Source: Pseudomonadales bacterium (GTDB lineage Bacteria > Pseudomonadota > Gammaproteobacteria > Pseudomonadales > DC-out160). Taken from it: DNA of 6,869 nt. Below are positions 1-6,527 of this stretch, piece by piece. Position 1 is the stretch's first letter. Each line of letters opens with the position of its first letter. Made by a program: the position numbers and the translations under genes. The notes beneath the pieces were generated by a model that was not told where the DNA came from, did no database searches, and worked only from the letters and a program-made list of their open reading frames with translations. The stretch lies in contig JAESQG010000311.1 in NCBI GenBank assembly GCA_016765265.1, positions 1-6,869 on the forward strand, written 5' to 3'.

Positions 1-51
1 TTTGTTTTATCGTGATCTCTTTAATGGGTTTAAACGGCAAGGGTTGTAGCA

Positions 52-85
52 CCTTTCGTTCTTCTATTAAGCGAGCTCCGGTGGC
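52..85 (+). pseudogene. Out-of-frame 5' remnant of the kinase gene (first strand and glycine loop)
   Basis: Reading from base 52 in the frame one register away from the downstream kinase frame gives P-F-V-L-L-L-S-E-L (bases 52-78). This resembles the first beta strand leading into the glycine loop of this kinase family, usually written like RFVLL.ELG.GGMG. The kinase frame itself is closed by TAA at 68-70 and reads A-S-S-G-G before its first ATG at 86. Joining the two readings would rebuild S-E-L-(G)-S-G-G-M-G-V-V-Y. A loss of about two or five bases near 76-80 would explain it: an ancestral ctcggctcc reduced to ctcc is a simple deletion between short direct repeats. That remnant frame also has TAA at 31-33, so further lesions are possible. 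The match is short and made by eye. Confidence 0.4.
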
Positions 86-2518
86 ATGGGGGTAGTGTAT
101 AAGGCGAAAGATCGCAGACAAGAAGAAGCCGGGGAGCTTGACCCCTTTATTGCTTTAAAGGTACTTAACCCAGAGTTCAGAGACGATCCAAAGTTTCTAA
201 TTGCGTTGCAGCAAGAAACCAAAAAAACACAACTATTATCTCATCATAATATCGTGAATGTTTATGATTTTGATCGAGATGGTGACATTGTTTTTATGAC
301 GATGGAGCTGCTTAAGGGGCAGTCCCTGGATGAATTAATTCAAGACAATGGCCTTCCCACCACTCAAGAGGCGCTGTTTAATATCATTCGGGGTATGGCC
401 CATGGACTCGAGTACGCTCATGCAAATGGAATTGTGCATTCTGATTTTAAACCCAGTAATATTTTTATTGAAAATAACGGTAGTGTTAAAATTTTCGATT
501 TTGGTATTGCCCGAGCGCTAGACAAAAAACAGGAGTCAAATGCAAGAAGCACGAGGTTTGAATCAATCGAATTGACAGCGTTAACACCACTGTATGCCAG
601 TATAAGTATGTTGGAAGGAAAACCCGTTAGGAAAGAAGATGATTATTATGGTTTAGGCTGTGTTGCCTATATGGTCTTAGCGAAGCAACATCCATACTCT
701 AGGAAAAATGCGAAAGAGGTTCTGGAATGTAATCTGTCAGTGAAGAGAATTGAGCAACTCTCTCGTCATCAATGGCAGAGTCTATGCGGTATGATTGATG
801 TTAGTGGTGATCCAGAAGGTGCTTTGGATCGAATGATGAATGCTTTTTTCCCGCAGCCGCTAGGTAAAACTACACTATATCGAATTAGTTTTTTGACCCT
901 CGTGCCCGCATTGATAGTAGTTCTGTCCATGGGCAATGTTTGGACTCAAAACCGAGCCGCTATGGAATCTATCGTCGTAAAAATGAGTGATGCTGAAATT
1001 ACCGCCACGGAGTTGCTTGTGGCATTGACGGCATTGTCGATGGATCGTAGAGAGTATGTGATTAATGAAATGAGGGGATCACTGCTGACCTATTATCAAA
1101 GGGCAGTCAGTGAACTCTCAGACCTGAAGCGAGAAAATTATGATTTATTGTTAGCGAACCAATTGATTGGAGGGCTAGAAAATATTTTTGTCGATTCAGC
1201 CCGGGTGACTACGATGAAAGCGAAGTTAGTAGTTGTTCAGAATAAGGCGTTGCAGCAATTGAAGCCGAAATATGCACAACTACGCTATGACCAAATATAC
1301 TGGAATCCTAGCGGTGATTGGGATATTGCAAAGGCCGTTGCGCTCATTAGAAAAACTAAGAATGCAGTGAGTTTTCTGGAGGAATCGCAAGTGCGCAATG
1401 GCTATATCCGTTATATCAAAGAAAGAATATTTTACGATGACTTAGTGTCGGCGAACGCTGCGATAAGCAAAGCAAAAGCATTGTATCCCAATGATAAAAT
1501 CCTGAATAAGCTATCCACCGATATAGAACATTCTATGGCGGTACAGCCTGCTTCCGCTGATGTAAATCTACATAGCGAAAATATATTCAAATTAAACCAA
1601 AAAAAACTGAAGATTACTGATGGCATTCACAAACAAATTCAACAAATGGTAAGTCGGCATCTTAGTAGGAGATCGCCTTCAAATAAAGCTATCGCTAATT
1701 TTATGGTTGAATTAAAGAAAATCGCGCCTCTCGAATACGTCAGCGTAAAAAAAGGTGTTGAAATGCAGTTAGCTGAATCGCTTGAGGAAAATGATACCTT
1801 GCCTGAGCAGCAAAGAGAATCTGCTGTTGAGCTCGCTAGAATGGTTCTTCCTAAGCAATATAAAGCATCTTCCCATAAAATTGTAAAAAGGATAAATTGC
1901 CCCGTTGGCTTAGCTGGAAAAGGGAAGGAATCAAGGTATCGGTGTCGGGATAAAATTAAAGGAATGCACCTGGCACCACTGTTGGTGGTTATTCCCGGCA
2001 ACAAACCGAGAGAGAGTTTTGCCATGAGCCGGAATGAAATTACTGCAAGGGAATACAGTGATTACTGCCGTAGTGATAAGATGTGCAAACTCGGTGGTGA
2101 TACCAGTGACTTGCCCAAGACCAACCTTTCGCTGCGACAGATAAAGGACTACATCGTGTGGTTGTCGAACCAAACAGGGGAGCAGTATCGATTGCCCACA
2201 AATGCAGAGTGGACTCGAGCTGCGGCGATGAGTGATCTTGTAAAAGTAAAAGATCATAATTGCCATGTGCTAAAAAATGGAAAGGTAATTAGGGGCTCCT
2301 CGTTACGAAAGGCCAATACGGGTTACGAAGACGCATATGGGCTACAGAATATGATCGGTAACACAGCAGAGGTGACTCAAGATAAAAGGGGAGTTTGGAT
2401 ACGTGGAGGATCCTACGAAACACGTTTTAGTCTGTGTGATAGTACTGTGAAATCTAACTTCGATGGTTTTGCTAAAGCAGATGTTGGGTTTAGGTTGCTC
2501 AGGCTAATTAATTTTTAA
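86..2518 (+). CDS. Transmembrane Ser/Thr protein kinase with C-terminal SUMF1/FGE-like domain, 5' end probably truncated or frameshifted
   Basis: This 810-residue product is a Hanks-type protein kinase joined through one membrane helix to a formylglycine-generating-enzyme-like domain. The kinase core spans about residues 1-255: ATP-anchoring Lys25 (FIALK), helix-C Glu44, catalytic loop HSDFKPSN with Asp120 and Asn125, and DFG at 138-140. HSD instead of HRD makes it a non-RD kinase. The usual APE-like Glu is not seen: the segment reads YASISMLEG (170-178). Residues about 264-283 form a hydrophobic helix, so the rest is probably periplasmic. Residues 290-630 are mostly helical and unrecognised. 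Residues 645-806 are SUMF1-like: EIT..EYSDYC, YRLPTNAEWTRAAA, DAYGLQNMIGN, IRGGSY, GFRLL. Starting at ATG 86 places the N-terminus inside the glycine loop (MGVVYKAKD). There is no other start in frame and no clear ribosome site, so the true gene almost certainly begins further upstream in another frame. Family assignment is firm; whether the copy is active is uncertain. Confidence 0.88.
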   Translation: MGVVYKAKDRRQEEAGELDPFIALKVLNPEFRDDPKFLIALQQETKKTQLLSHHNIVNVYDFDRDGDIVFMTMELLKGQSLDELIQDNGLPTTQEALFNIIRGMAHGLEYAHANGIVHSDFKPSNIFIENNGSVKIFDFGIARALDKKQESNARSTRFESIELTALTPLYASISMLEGKPVRKEDDYYGLGCVAYMVLAKQHPYSRKNAKEVLECNLSVKRIEQLSRHQWQSLCGMIDVSGDPEGALDRMMNAFFPQPLGKTTLYRISFLTLVPALIVVLSMGNVWTQNRAAMESIVVKMSDAEITATELLVALTALSMDRREYVINEMRGSLLTYYQRAVSELSDLKRENYDLLLANQLIGGLENIFVDSARVTTMKAKLVVVQNKALQQLKPKYAQLRYDQIYWNPSGDWDIAKAVALIRKTKNAVSFLEESQVRNGYIRYIKERIFYDDLVSANAAISKAKALYPNDKILNKLSTDIEHSMAVQPASADVNLHSENIFKLNQKKLKITDGIHKQIQQMVSRHLSRRSPSNKAIANFMVELKKIAPLEYVSVKKGVEMQLAESLEENDTLPEQQRESAVELARMVLPKQYKASSHKIVKRINCPVGLAGKGKESRYRCRDKIKGMHLAPLLVVIPGNKPRESFAMSRNEITAREYSDYCRSDKMCKLGGDTSDLPKTNLSLRQIKDYIVWLSNQTGEQYRLPTNAEWTRAAAMSDLVKVKDHNCHVLKNGKVIRGSSLRKANTGYEDAYGLQNMIGNTAEVTQDKRGVWIRGGSYETRFSLCDSTVKSNFDGFAKADVGFRLLRLINF

Positions 2519-2536
2519 GATTGTATTGGGGTAGTG

Positions 2537-2564
2537 TTGACCATTAAAATTTCCCTCCTAGACT
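2537..2564 (+). promoter_or_regulatory. Candidate sigma-70 promoter for the FKBP gene
   Basis: TTGACC (2537-2542) matches five of six -35 consensus bases. It is followed after 16 bp by TAGACT (2559-2564), which matches four of six -10 bases. It lies in the 83-bp gap after the kinase stop and would start transcription about 30 bases before the FKBP start codon, suggesting that gene is not solely dependent on the kinase transcript. Confidence 0.4.
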
Positions 2565-2601
2565 TAAGCACGTGGAATAGAATTTTGATTATCGCAATAC
2601 A

Positions 2602-3057
2602 ATGAATAAGGACAAATTGGGCGATTTAATGACCAAAATACAAACGGGTAGTGAAATTGAACTTTTTTTTCAGCTCAGCTTTGACGATGGAACAGTAGTT
2701 GATAGTAATCGTGATAACGGTCCTGCTAGCTGTAAGGTAGGACAAGGCCTTTTGCTACCTGCCATCGAAGAGGCTTTGATCGGTTTATCTGAGAATGAAA
2801 AGAAGCAGCTTATCCTCAAGCCAGACGAGGCGTATGGTCCTGCCGATCCTAACGCATTTATGGTGGTTCCCCTGGAACAGTTACCTGAAGAAGCTCGGAA
2901 AATAGGTAAAACCCTGAAGGCGGAAGATGAGTCTGGTGAGCAGCGCTCGGCTATTGTGGTTGAGATAAATGAAAAAACGATTAAGTTAGACATGAATCAT
3001 CCCTATGCTGGGCGCACCTTAATATTTGATCTCGAAGTTGTTTCAGTCTCCAACTAG
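2602..3057 (+). CDS. fkpB: FKBP-type peptidyl-prolyl cis-trans isomerase, FkpB/SlpA family
   Basis: The 151-residue product matches the short FkpB (SlpA) class of FKBP isomerases, which speed cis-trans isomerisation at proline bonds and act as cytoplasmic folding helpers. There is no signal peptide. Family signatures visible are FDDGTVVDSN (27-36), the VGQGLLLPAIEEALIGL segment (46-62), the LKPDEAYGP turn (72-80), an inserted flap domain after it (about 80-125), and the closing DMNHPYAGRTLIFDLEV (130-146). The length is close to the E. coli FkpB length of about 149. The start is uncertain: ATG 2602 and ATG 2629 are both in frame and neither has a well-placed Shine-Dalgarno site. The later one gives MTKIQTGSE and fits the family's short N-terminus slightly better. 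In many gammaproteobacteria fkpB sits beside ispH; here the next gene is an unrelated lipoprotein, so this may be a second or relocated copy. An 8-T run (2663-2670) lies inside the reading frame. Confidence 0.9.
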   Translation: MNKDKLGDLMTKIQTGSEIELFFQLSFDDGTVVDSNRDNGPASCKVGQGLLLPAIEEALIGLSENEKKQLILKPDEAYGPADPNAFMVVPLEQLPEEARKIGKTLKAEDESGEQRSAIVVEINEKTIKLDMNHPYAGRTLIFDLEVVSVSN

Positions 3058-3177
3058 CCTACTGTAGTGGACTATAGCGCCCAGTTCTTTAACGCATTCC
3101 CTCCTAAAAAAATCTATATAGAGATGCCAACAATTTGTGTGTATGGCAAGATGCCTGATATTATGCCTAAAATTAAA

Positions 3178-3205
3178 TTGCCGTGGGTAATTAAGCCGAG
3201 ATAAA
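3178..3205 (+). promoter_or_regulatory. Weak candidate promoter for the DUF2057 lipoprotein gene
   Basis: TTGCCG (3178-3183) and GATAAA (3200-3205) are separated by 16 bp and lie about 108 bases before the GTG start. Each matches the consensus at about four of six positions. The 255-bp gap from 3058 to 3312 holds no other gene that I can support. Confidence 0.22.
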
Positions 3206-3262
3206 GTTTTATTAAAGGCAAAATTTTACCCTGCAAATGAAAACTATTATTGAGCTTGATGC

Positions 3263-3327
3263 TGAGAGAAATAAATGCCGTGAGAAATAAATGTGGTGAG
3301 GAAGTTGGTGCCGTGAGGAAATTGACG
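3263..3327 (+). repeat. Imperfect 16-18 bp tandem repeat, about four copies
   Basis: Four successive segments begin at 3263, 3281, 3297 and 3314, each opening with tgag and spaced 16-18 bp apart. The first two share gaaataaatg, and the first and third end with tgccg. The last copies overlap the ribosome binding site and first codons of the lipoprotein gene. The copies are degenerate and differ in length, so this is more likely an old duplication than an active array. Confidence 0.45.
3298..3304 (+). promoter_or_regulatory. Ribosome binding site deciding the GTG start at 3313
   Basis: GAGGAAG at 3298-3304 is a strong Shine-Dalgarno sequence lying 8 bases before GTG 3313 (10 bases from the end of its GAGGA core). 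It favours this start over the longer frame that opens with TTG at 3250, and the resulting N-terminus is a compact lipoprotein signal. Confidence 0.65.
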
Positions 3328-3885
3328 TTATGTATCATATTGGGGACTGTGTGGGGAATGTTGACGAGTTGTGTGACAACTGAGGCGGATAGCGAGTCCA
3401 TACAGGCGTTGGAGAGTTTGCAGTATCAAGGAGTGCTTTATGTTCCGCAGGCTCTAGATGTTTTGAAATTGGATCATAAAAACGTTTTTAAGGTTTTTGG
3501 ACTAGGTGAACGGCGATTTGAACTAGCGCCAGGGCTGCATGAAATTGAATTGCGCTATAGTCAGATATGGGATTCTGGGTTTGATGATCACCAGGTAGTG
3601 AAATCACAATCACAAATCCTCAATATCAATATCGTTGCGGGTGCTGAATATCGATTGAATCATGATAAAGCGACAAGTTTAGCTGAGTCGGTAAAAGTGG
3701 CCGAAGATCTGAAAGTTTGGATTACCACGAAAAAAGAGTCTACTTTGACCCCTATCGAAAAAGGAATTATAGAGGTGGAACAAGCGGATTCCCACCAGTT
3801 ACAGCAACTAAAATATTGGTGGGAGCGGACAAGTGAAGTCGAGAAGAATCGTTTTAAAGTATGGCAGATCAATGCTCAAGGCTAG
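3313..3885 (+). CDS. DUF2057 (YccT-like) lipoprotein
   Basis: From the GTG at 3313 the product has 190 residues. It opens with a basic start (VRK), a hydrophobic stretch and the lipobox L-T-S-C with Cys20, so it should be lipidated. Val follows the Cys, with no Asp at +2, so outer-membrane sorting is expected. The rest fits the DUF2057 family typified by E. coli YccT. There is a segment LDVLKLDHKNVFK, then a strand pair with the G-LHEIELRY pattern, a middle beta-rich part ending before residue 140, and the diagnostic C-terminal helix LQQLKYWWERTSEVEKNRF (163-181), comparable to the QRLKYWF...R..F end of YccT. YccT-type proteins are periplasmic and YccT/CsgI has been linked to inhibition of curli assembly. 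I do not extend that role to this protein. The gene converges on the next one, with 27 bp between stop codons. Confidence 0.8.
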   Translation: MRKLTLCIILGTVWGMLTSCVTTEADSESIQALESLQYQGVLYVPQALDVLKLDHKNVFKVFGLGERRFELAPGLHEIELRYSQIWDSGFDDHQVVKSQSQILNINIVAGAEYRLNHDKATSLAESVKVAEDLKVWITTKKESTLTPIEKGIIEVEQADSHQLQQLKYWWERTSEVEKNRFKVWQINAQG

Positions 3886-3912
3886 TGATTGATACTACAT
3901 GTCCCTATAGCT

Positions 3913-5355
3913 TCATTGACTCGTATTGAGTTTCGTGGCTAATTTTATTGCAGTCGGATTTGAATAAGTGGCTACATTGGGTTGGGTTTTATATCCTTGC
4001 GCAAATTGCAGTGGCTCTCTTTGTCCAATACCCCCACCGATCACAATCTTAAATTGAAACTTAAATGAAGCATCGACTGGGATATCATGGACTCGGTATC
4101 CTATATTGGGTCCTAAATTAGCACCACGTTTGCCAGGTTTTTCATCTCTATAGTACAGTGTTATTGGTGCCGTGAAGTTATCAGAAATAAACATTGTTGC
4201 GAATAAATCCATGTTCTTTCTTGAGCTTATCCCTATCCAAGTGTGATCATTGTCAATGCCTTTGCGTATCAGGTTTTGTTCCAATGGCGAAATGTGTCCG
4301 TCTATGATGGCGGGCTGACTCGGACCCAAAGCGGTACGAAATATACCTCCTTGCATATTTTTACACTCGAGTGATAGAGAAGTGTTAGGTGAATTAACGA
4401 CATACTTAAAAATGCTAGGGACTTTCACTCTAACTTCTAGCTCTACTTCACTGGGGATAATGGTGATGTGGAAATTAACATACAGAACAGTGAAGCCGGC
4501 TACTTTCACTTTTGAATTTAATAGTAGCACTGAGCGAACCGGGCCTTCTTTTATATCCACCACATCCACGAAAAAATTCTTATTGGTCAAAGTGATCCGA
4601 GGGTATTTTGCAATGATGCCAGCAGATATTCGAATTTTCAGAGCATCAATAAAATCCGTATTATCGTCACTTTGTAAACCGTTATAATGAAGACTCTTCC
4701 ACACCAGGAAATTTTTTGGATCCGTTTGCAGTGTGTATCGGGATGTCTCAATCAGTCCGGTTTCTTTATTATAATTGACATAATTTGTAGCGGATATGCT
4801 TGTATCAGGAATAGCGCTTGCTGAGAGCGTCATGTTGGCAGCCGCCGCCCCAGTTGTAGCCGCTGTAGCCCCTTCAGTTGTATTCGTTCCCGTAGCAGTC
4901 ATTCCTGTAGCAATCATTCCTGTAGCAATATAAACGTAACGAGAGCCCCCCTTAAAGGAGAGTCTAATTTCAGAGAGAATTCGAGTGTTGTCTACGGGGA
5001 AAGGATAGAGTTGTTGTCCGGCATCAGAGAATAAGAAAAACAAAGCATCATGTTCGTCAAAAATATCTTTTGACCCCATGAGCGGAGCATCTCCTTTCTC
5101 AAAATAAGTATTCCCATCGCTATCAATGTCTTCAAACTGAAAAGGAATCGGGGCGAGAACTCCATTCCGATAGGCAAAAACTGTGAGATGATTAAAATCA
5201 ATGCCATTTATTTCAGGTACGTCAATGCCGTTAATTTCAACTAACTGATATTGTTTCGCGAAAGGTATTTCTGTGGCGAAAGACGGTATTGTGAAAAGTA
5301 TAGAAAGCAAGAGTATGCCGAATTGCACGAAGGCTCTTGCAAATAACGATAGCAT
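3913..5355 (-). CDS. Exported protein of unknown function, about 450 residues when mature
   Basis: I do not recognise a named family. The start at 5355 is chosen because AAGGGA sits eight bases before it. The upstream ATG at 5364 directly abuts that site and would add only M-C-S. The 480-residue product has a clear signal peptide: MLSLFAR, a hydrophobic core, then PSFA, with likely cleavage after Ala27. The mature part is rich in beta-strand-like segments and has no further membrane helix. Residues 40-55 hold an eight-residue repeat (EINGIDVP, EINGIDFN; bases 5191-5238). DIDSDGN at 76-82 looks like a calcium-loop DxDxDG motif, followed by DIFDEHDALFFLFSDAG (97-113). About residues 143-177 are a Thr/Ala/Gly-rich low-complexity stretch with a 15-bp DNA repeat. 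Later segments such as TDPKNFLVWKSLHYNG and the hydrophobic KFQFKIVIGGG look conserved. Four Gly-rich turns near the C-terminus suggest a compact fold. The role is unknown; periplasmic or secreted location is likely. Confidence 0.8.
   Translation of the reverse strand: MLSLFARAFVQFGILLLSILFTIPSFATEIPFAKQYQLVEINGIDVPEINGIDFNHLTVFAYRNGVLAPIPFQFEDIDSDGNTYFEKGDAPLMGSKDIFDEHDALFFLFSDAGQQLYPFPVDNTRILSEIRLSFKGGSRYVYIATGMIATGMTATGTNTTEGATAATTGAAAANMTLSASAIPDTSISATNYVNYNKETGLIETSRYTLQTDPKNFLVWKSLHYNGLQSDDNTDFIDALKIRISAGIIAKYPRITLTNKNFFVDVVDIKEGPVRSVLLLNSKVKVAGFTVLYVNFHITIIPSEVELEVRVKVPSIFKYVVNSPNTSLSLECKNMQGGIFRTALGPSQPAIIDGHISPLEQNLIRKGIDNDHTWIGISSRKNMDLFATMFISDNFTAPITLYYRDEKPGKRGANLGPNIGYRVHDIPVDASFKFQFKIVIGGGIGQREPLQFAQGYKTQPNVATYSNPTAIKLATKLNTSQ
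4885..4929 (-). repeat. 15-bp in-frame tandem repeat, three copies
   Basis: On the plus strand, cattcctgtagcaat occurs identically at 4900-4914 and 4915-4929. A third copy at 4885-4899 has three mismatches. On the coding strand each unit encodes I-A-T-G-M or T-A-T-G-T. More degenerate Thr/Ala/Gly codons continue to about 4828. Units are multiples of three, so copy-number change would alter protein length without breaking the frame. Confidence 0.85.
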
Positions 5356-5363
5356 GGAACACA

Positions 5364-5369
5364 TCCCTT
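5364..5369 (-). promoter_or_regulatory. Ribosome binding site of the exported-protein gene
   Basis: The minus strand reads AAGGGA here, with eight bases to ATG 5355-5353. The ATG at 5364 overlaps this site, so the shorter start is preferred. Confidence 0.6.
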
Positions 5370-5399
5370 TTGTTCATATAATCTACACGCAATGATGGT

Positions 5400-5428
5400 A
5401 TTATATAATCAAATTTGTGTGTTGTCCG
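5400..5428 (-). promoter_or_regulatory. Candidate sigma-70 promoter of the exported-protein gene
   Basis: On the minus strand CGGACA (5428-5423, four of six -35 bases) is followed after 17 bp by a perfect TATAAT (5405-5400). Transcription would start near 5393, giving a leader of about 38 bases before the start codon. This is the best promoter in the window. Confidence 0.55.
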
Positions 5429-5616
5429 GCTAAATATCATATTGATATTTTTAATGATAAAGCCTGTATTAATAAGGGCCTATGAGCTAATAAATCAATT
5501 AGTAATTCCAAAAGGCATCAGTAAGGAGCAATCAGCAGGTGATACCATAAAGCCATCTATGGTGATCCTGGCCTCAGGTGACGGAATGGTTGGTCTCTTC
5601 TTTTTAGGCTGACAAA
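5429..5616. other. AT-rich gap between two minus-strand genes
   Basis: No gene is supported. A small plus-strand frame (5415-5612) crosses the gap but has no ribosome site. The motif GGTGA(T/C) recurs near 5539, 5561 and 5576, and ACCAT at about 5544-5548 can pair with ATGGT at 5559-5563. There is no convincing terminator for the phosphatase gene ending at 5617, and a short direct repeat of TTTGTCAG (minus strand) brackets its stop codon. Confidence 0.35.
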
Positions 5617-6243
5617 TTAAACTGACAAATGCTCTACTGAATTGTATATTTCTAACTTCAATTCCGGAGCCATGCTAAGTACCGAAATTGAAGTATTTTT
5701 AAATTGATACTGATTCCATTCGTAATAGTCGTTATGTAAAAGTGTTGCAAGGGCTATTGCCAATGCAGCGCCGTGACTCACTATTGCGACGCATTCTCCT
5801 TTGTGTTTTGCAGCAATTTCATGGAATGCGCCGGTGACTCGATGACTAACGGAGTGAATGGATTCACCTCCAGCGGGGGCGAAATGAGGATCTTCTTTCA
5901 GCTTATCAAAAAAGTTATGTTCGTTTTTTAAGGAATTAAAGTGTTCTCCTTCTAATTCACCGATACCGAATTCTTGTAAATCTTGGTGATGTACAGGGGG
6001 TTGGTTCAGTCGTTTTGCCAGTGCATCTGCCGTATGTCGAGTTCGCTCCAAAGGACTGCAATAGACTTTGTTGCAGTGAGGATAGTTTTCTGTCACGTAT
6101 TGTCCCATGCGATCAGCTTGCCAATGCCCTTCGTCTGTAAGCGGAGTATCTGTAGAACCATGCCACAGATTTGCAATATTGGCTGGTGTTTGACCGTGGC
6201 GAATAAGAATAAATTGAGTCGTATCTTTTGGTGTTTCTGTCAT
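5617..6243 (-). CDS. Histidine phosphatase family protein (phosphoglycerate-mutase fold)
   Basis: The 208-residue cytoplasmic protein belongs to the histidine phosphatase superfamily, whose members remove phosphate through a phospho-histidine intermediate. The catalytic set is complete: R15-H16-G17-Q18-T19 with nucleophile His16; the LTDEGHWQA segment (35-43); SPLERTRHTA (63-72) with Arg67; E91 in LQEFGIGELEG as the likely proton donor; GGES (125-128); and S156-H157-G158 with the second His. The length is typical of GpmB/CobC-like enzymes. Sequence alone does not show the substrate; phosphoglycerate, alpha-ribazole phosphate, sugar phosphates and protein substrates all occur in the family. 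No cobalamin or glycolysis genes are nearby to help. The ATG at 6243 has no clear Shine-Dalgarno site, but it starts MTETPKDTTQFILIRHG, a normal distance before the RHG motif. The gene is well separated from its neighbours. Confidence 0.92.
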   Translation of the reverse strand: MTETPKDTTQFILIRHGQTPANIANLWHGSTDTPLTDEGHWQADRMGQYVTENYPHCNKVYCSPLERTRHTADALAKRLNQPPVHHQDLQEFGIGELEGEHFNSLKNEHNFFDKLKEDPHFAPAGGESIHSVSHRVTGAFHEIAAKHKGECVAIVSHGAALAIALATLLHNDYYEWNQYQFKNTSISVLSMAPELKLEIYNSVEHLSV

Positions 6244-6279
6244 TTTTGTGTCACATCATTTTATGTCAATACTAAGAAG

Positions 6280-6307
6280 TATATATGAAAACCAGTGGCC
6301 ATATTAA
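6280..6307 (-). promoter_or_regulatory. Weak candidate promoter for the phosphatase gene
   Basis: On the minus strand TTAATA (6307-6302) and TATATA (6285-6280) are spaced by 16 bp, about 36 bases before the start codon. Each matches about four of six consensus bases. A perfect TTGACA also occurs on this strand 20 bases before the ATG, but no -10 box could fit after it. Confidence 0.25.
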
Positions 6308-6330
6308 GACCAACAGCCATGGATTTAGAA

Positions 6331-6376
6331 TAGACCTTAGTGCCCATCGGCGCCTATCTTTGGGCGTTAACGTCTA
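6331..6376. other. Strong intergenic hairpin (5 + 10 base pairs, 14-base loop)
   Basis: TAGAC (6331-6335) pairs with GTCTA (6372-6376). After a single C/C mismatch, TTAGTGCCCA (6337-6346) pairs with TGGGCGTTAA (6361-6370), counting two G-T pairs. The loop contains the self-complementary GGCGCC (6349-6354). No T-run follows on either strand, so it is not a standard intrinsic terminator. It lies in the 284-bp gap 6244-6527, where I see no gene. Confidence 0.6.
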
Positions 6377-6527
6377 AAGTGTTTAAAAGGCTGTCTCCAA
6401 CCTGCCGGGCTCATTTTATAAAAACCTTTAAGTGGTGACAAGGTCAGGTATTAATCAGAAACAACATTGTGAGGGCTGCATATTAACACATTGATATTGC
6501 GTGAATATTTTTAAGAAAGGAGGGTTA

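Noticed and set aside
1639..2266. Minus-strand frames of 128 and 111 codons inside the kinase gene
   Set aside because: They lie antisense to the SUMF1-like and linker coding region and show no recognisable motifs.
3061..3080. Short hairpin after the FKBP gene (CTGTAG / CTATAG)
   Set aside because: Only six pairs with a G-T pair and no following T-run, so it is too weak to call a terminator.
4382..4687. 101-codon plus-strand frame inside the exported-protein gene
   Set aside because: It is a shadow of the well-supported minus-strand gene with signal peptide, ribosome site and promoter.
6308..6372. Possible integron attC site (GTTAACG at the right arm of the hairpin, GACCAAC at the left)
   Set aside because: The left element does not fit RYYYAAC and does not pair with the right one. 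No integrase or cassette array is present.
6380..6433. Inverted AAAGG / CCTTT flanking about 36 bases
   Set aside because: A five-base stem with a long loop is expected by chance in AT-rich DNA.
6492..6512. ATATT-gcgtg-AATAT stem followed by a T-run on the plus strand
   Set aside because: The stem has only A-T pairs and there is no upstream plus-strand gene for it to terminate.
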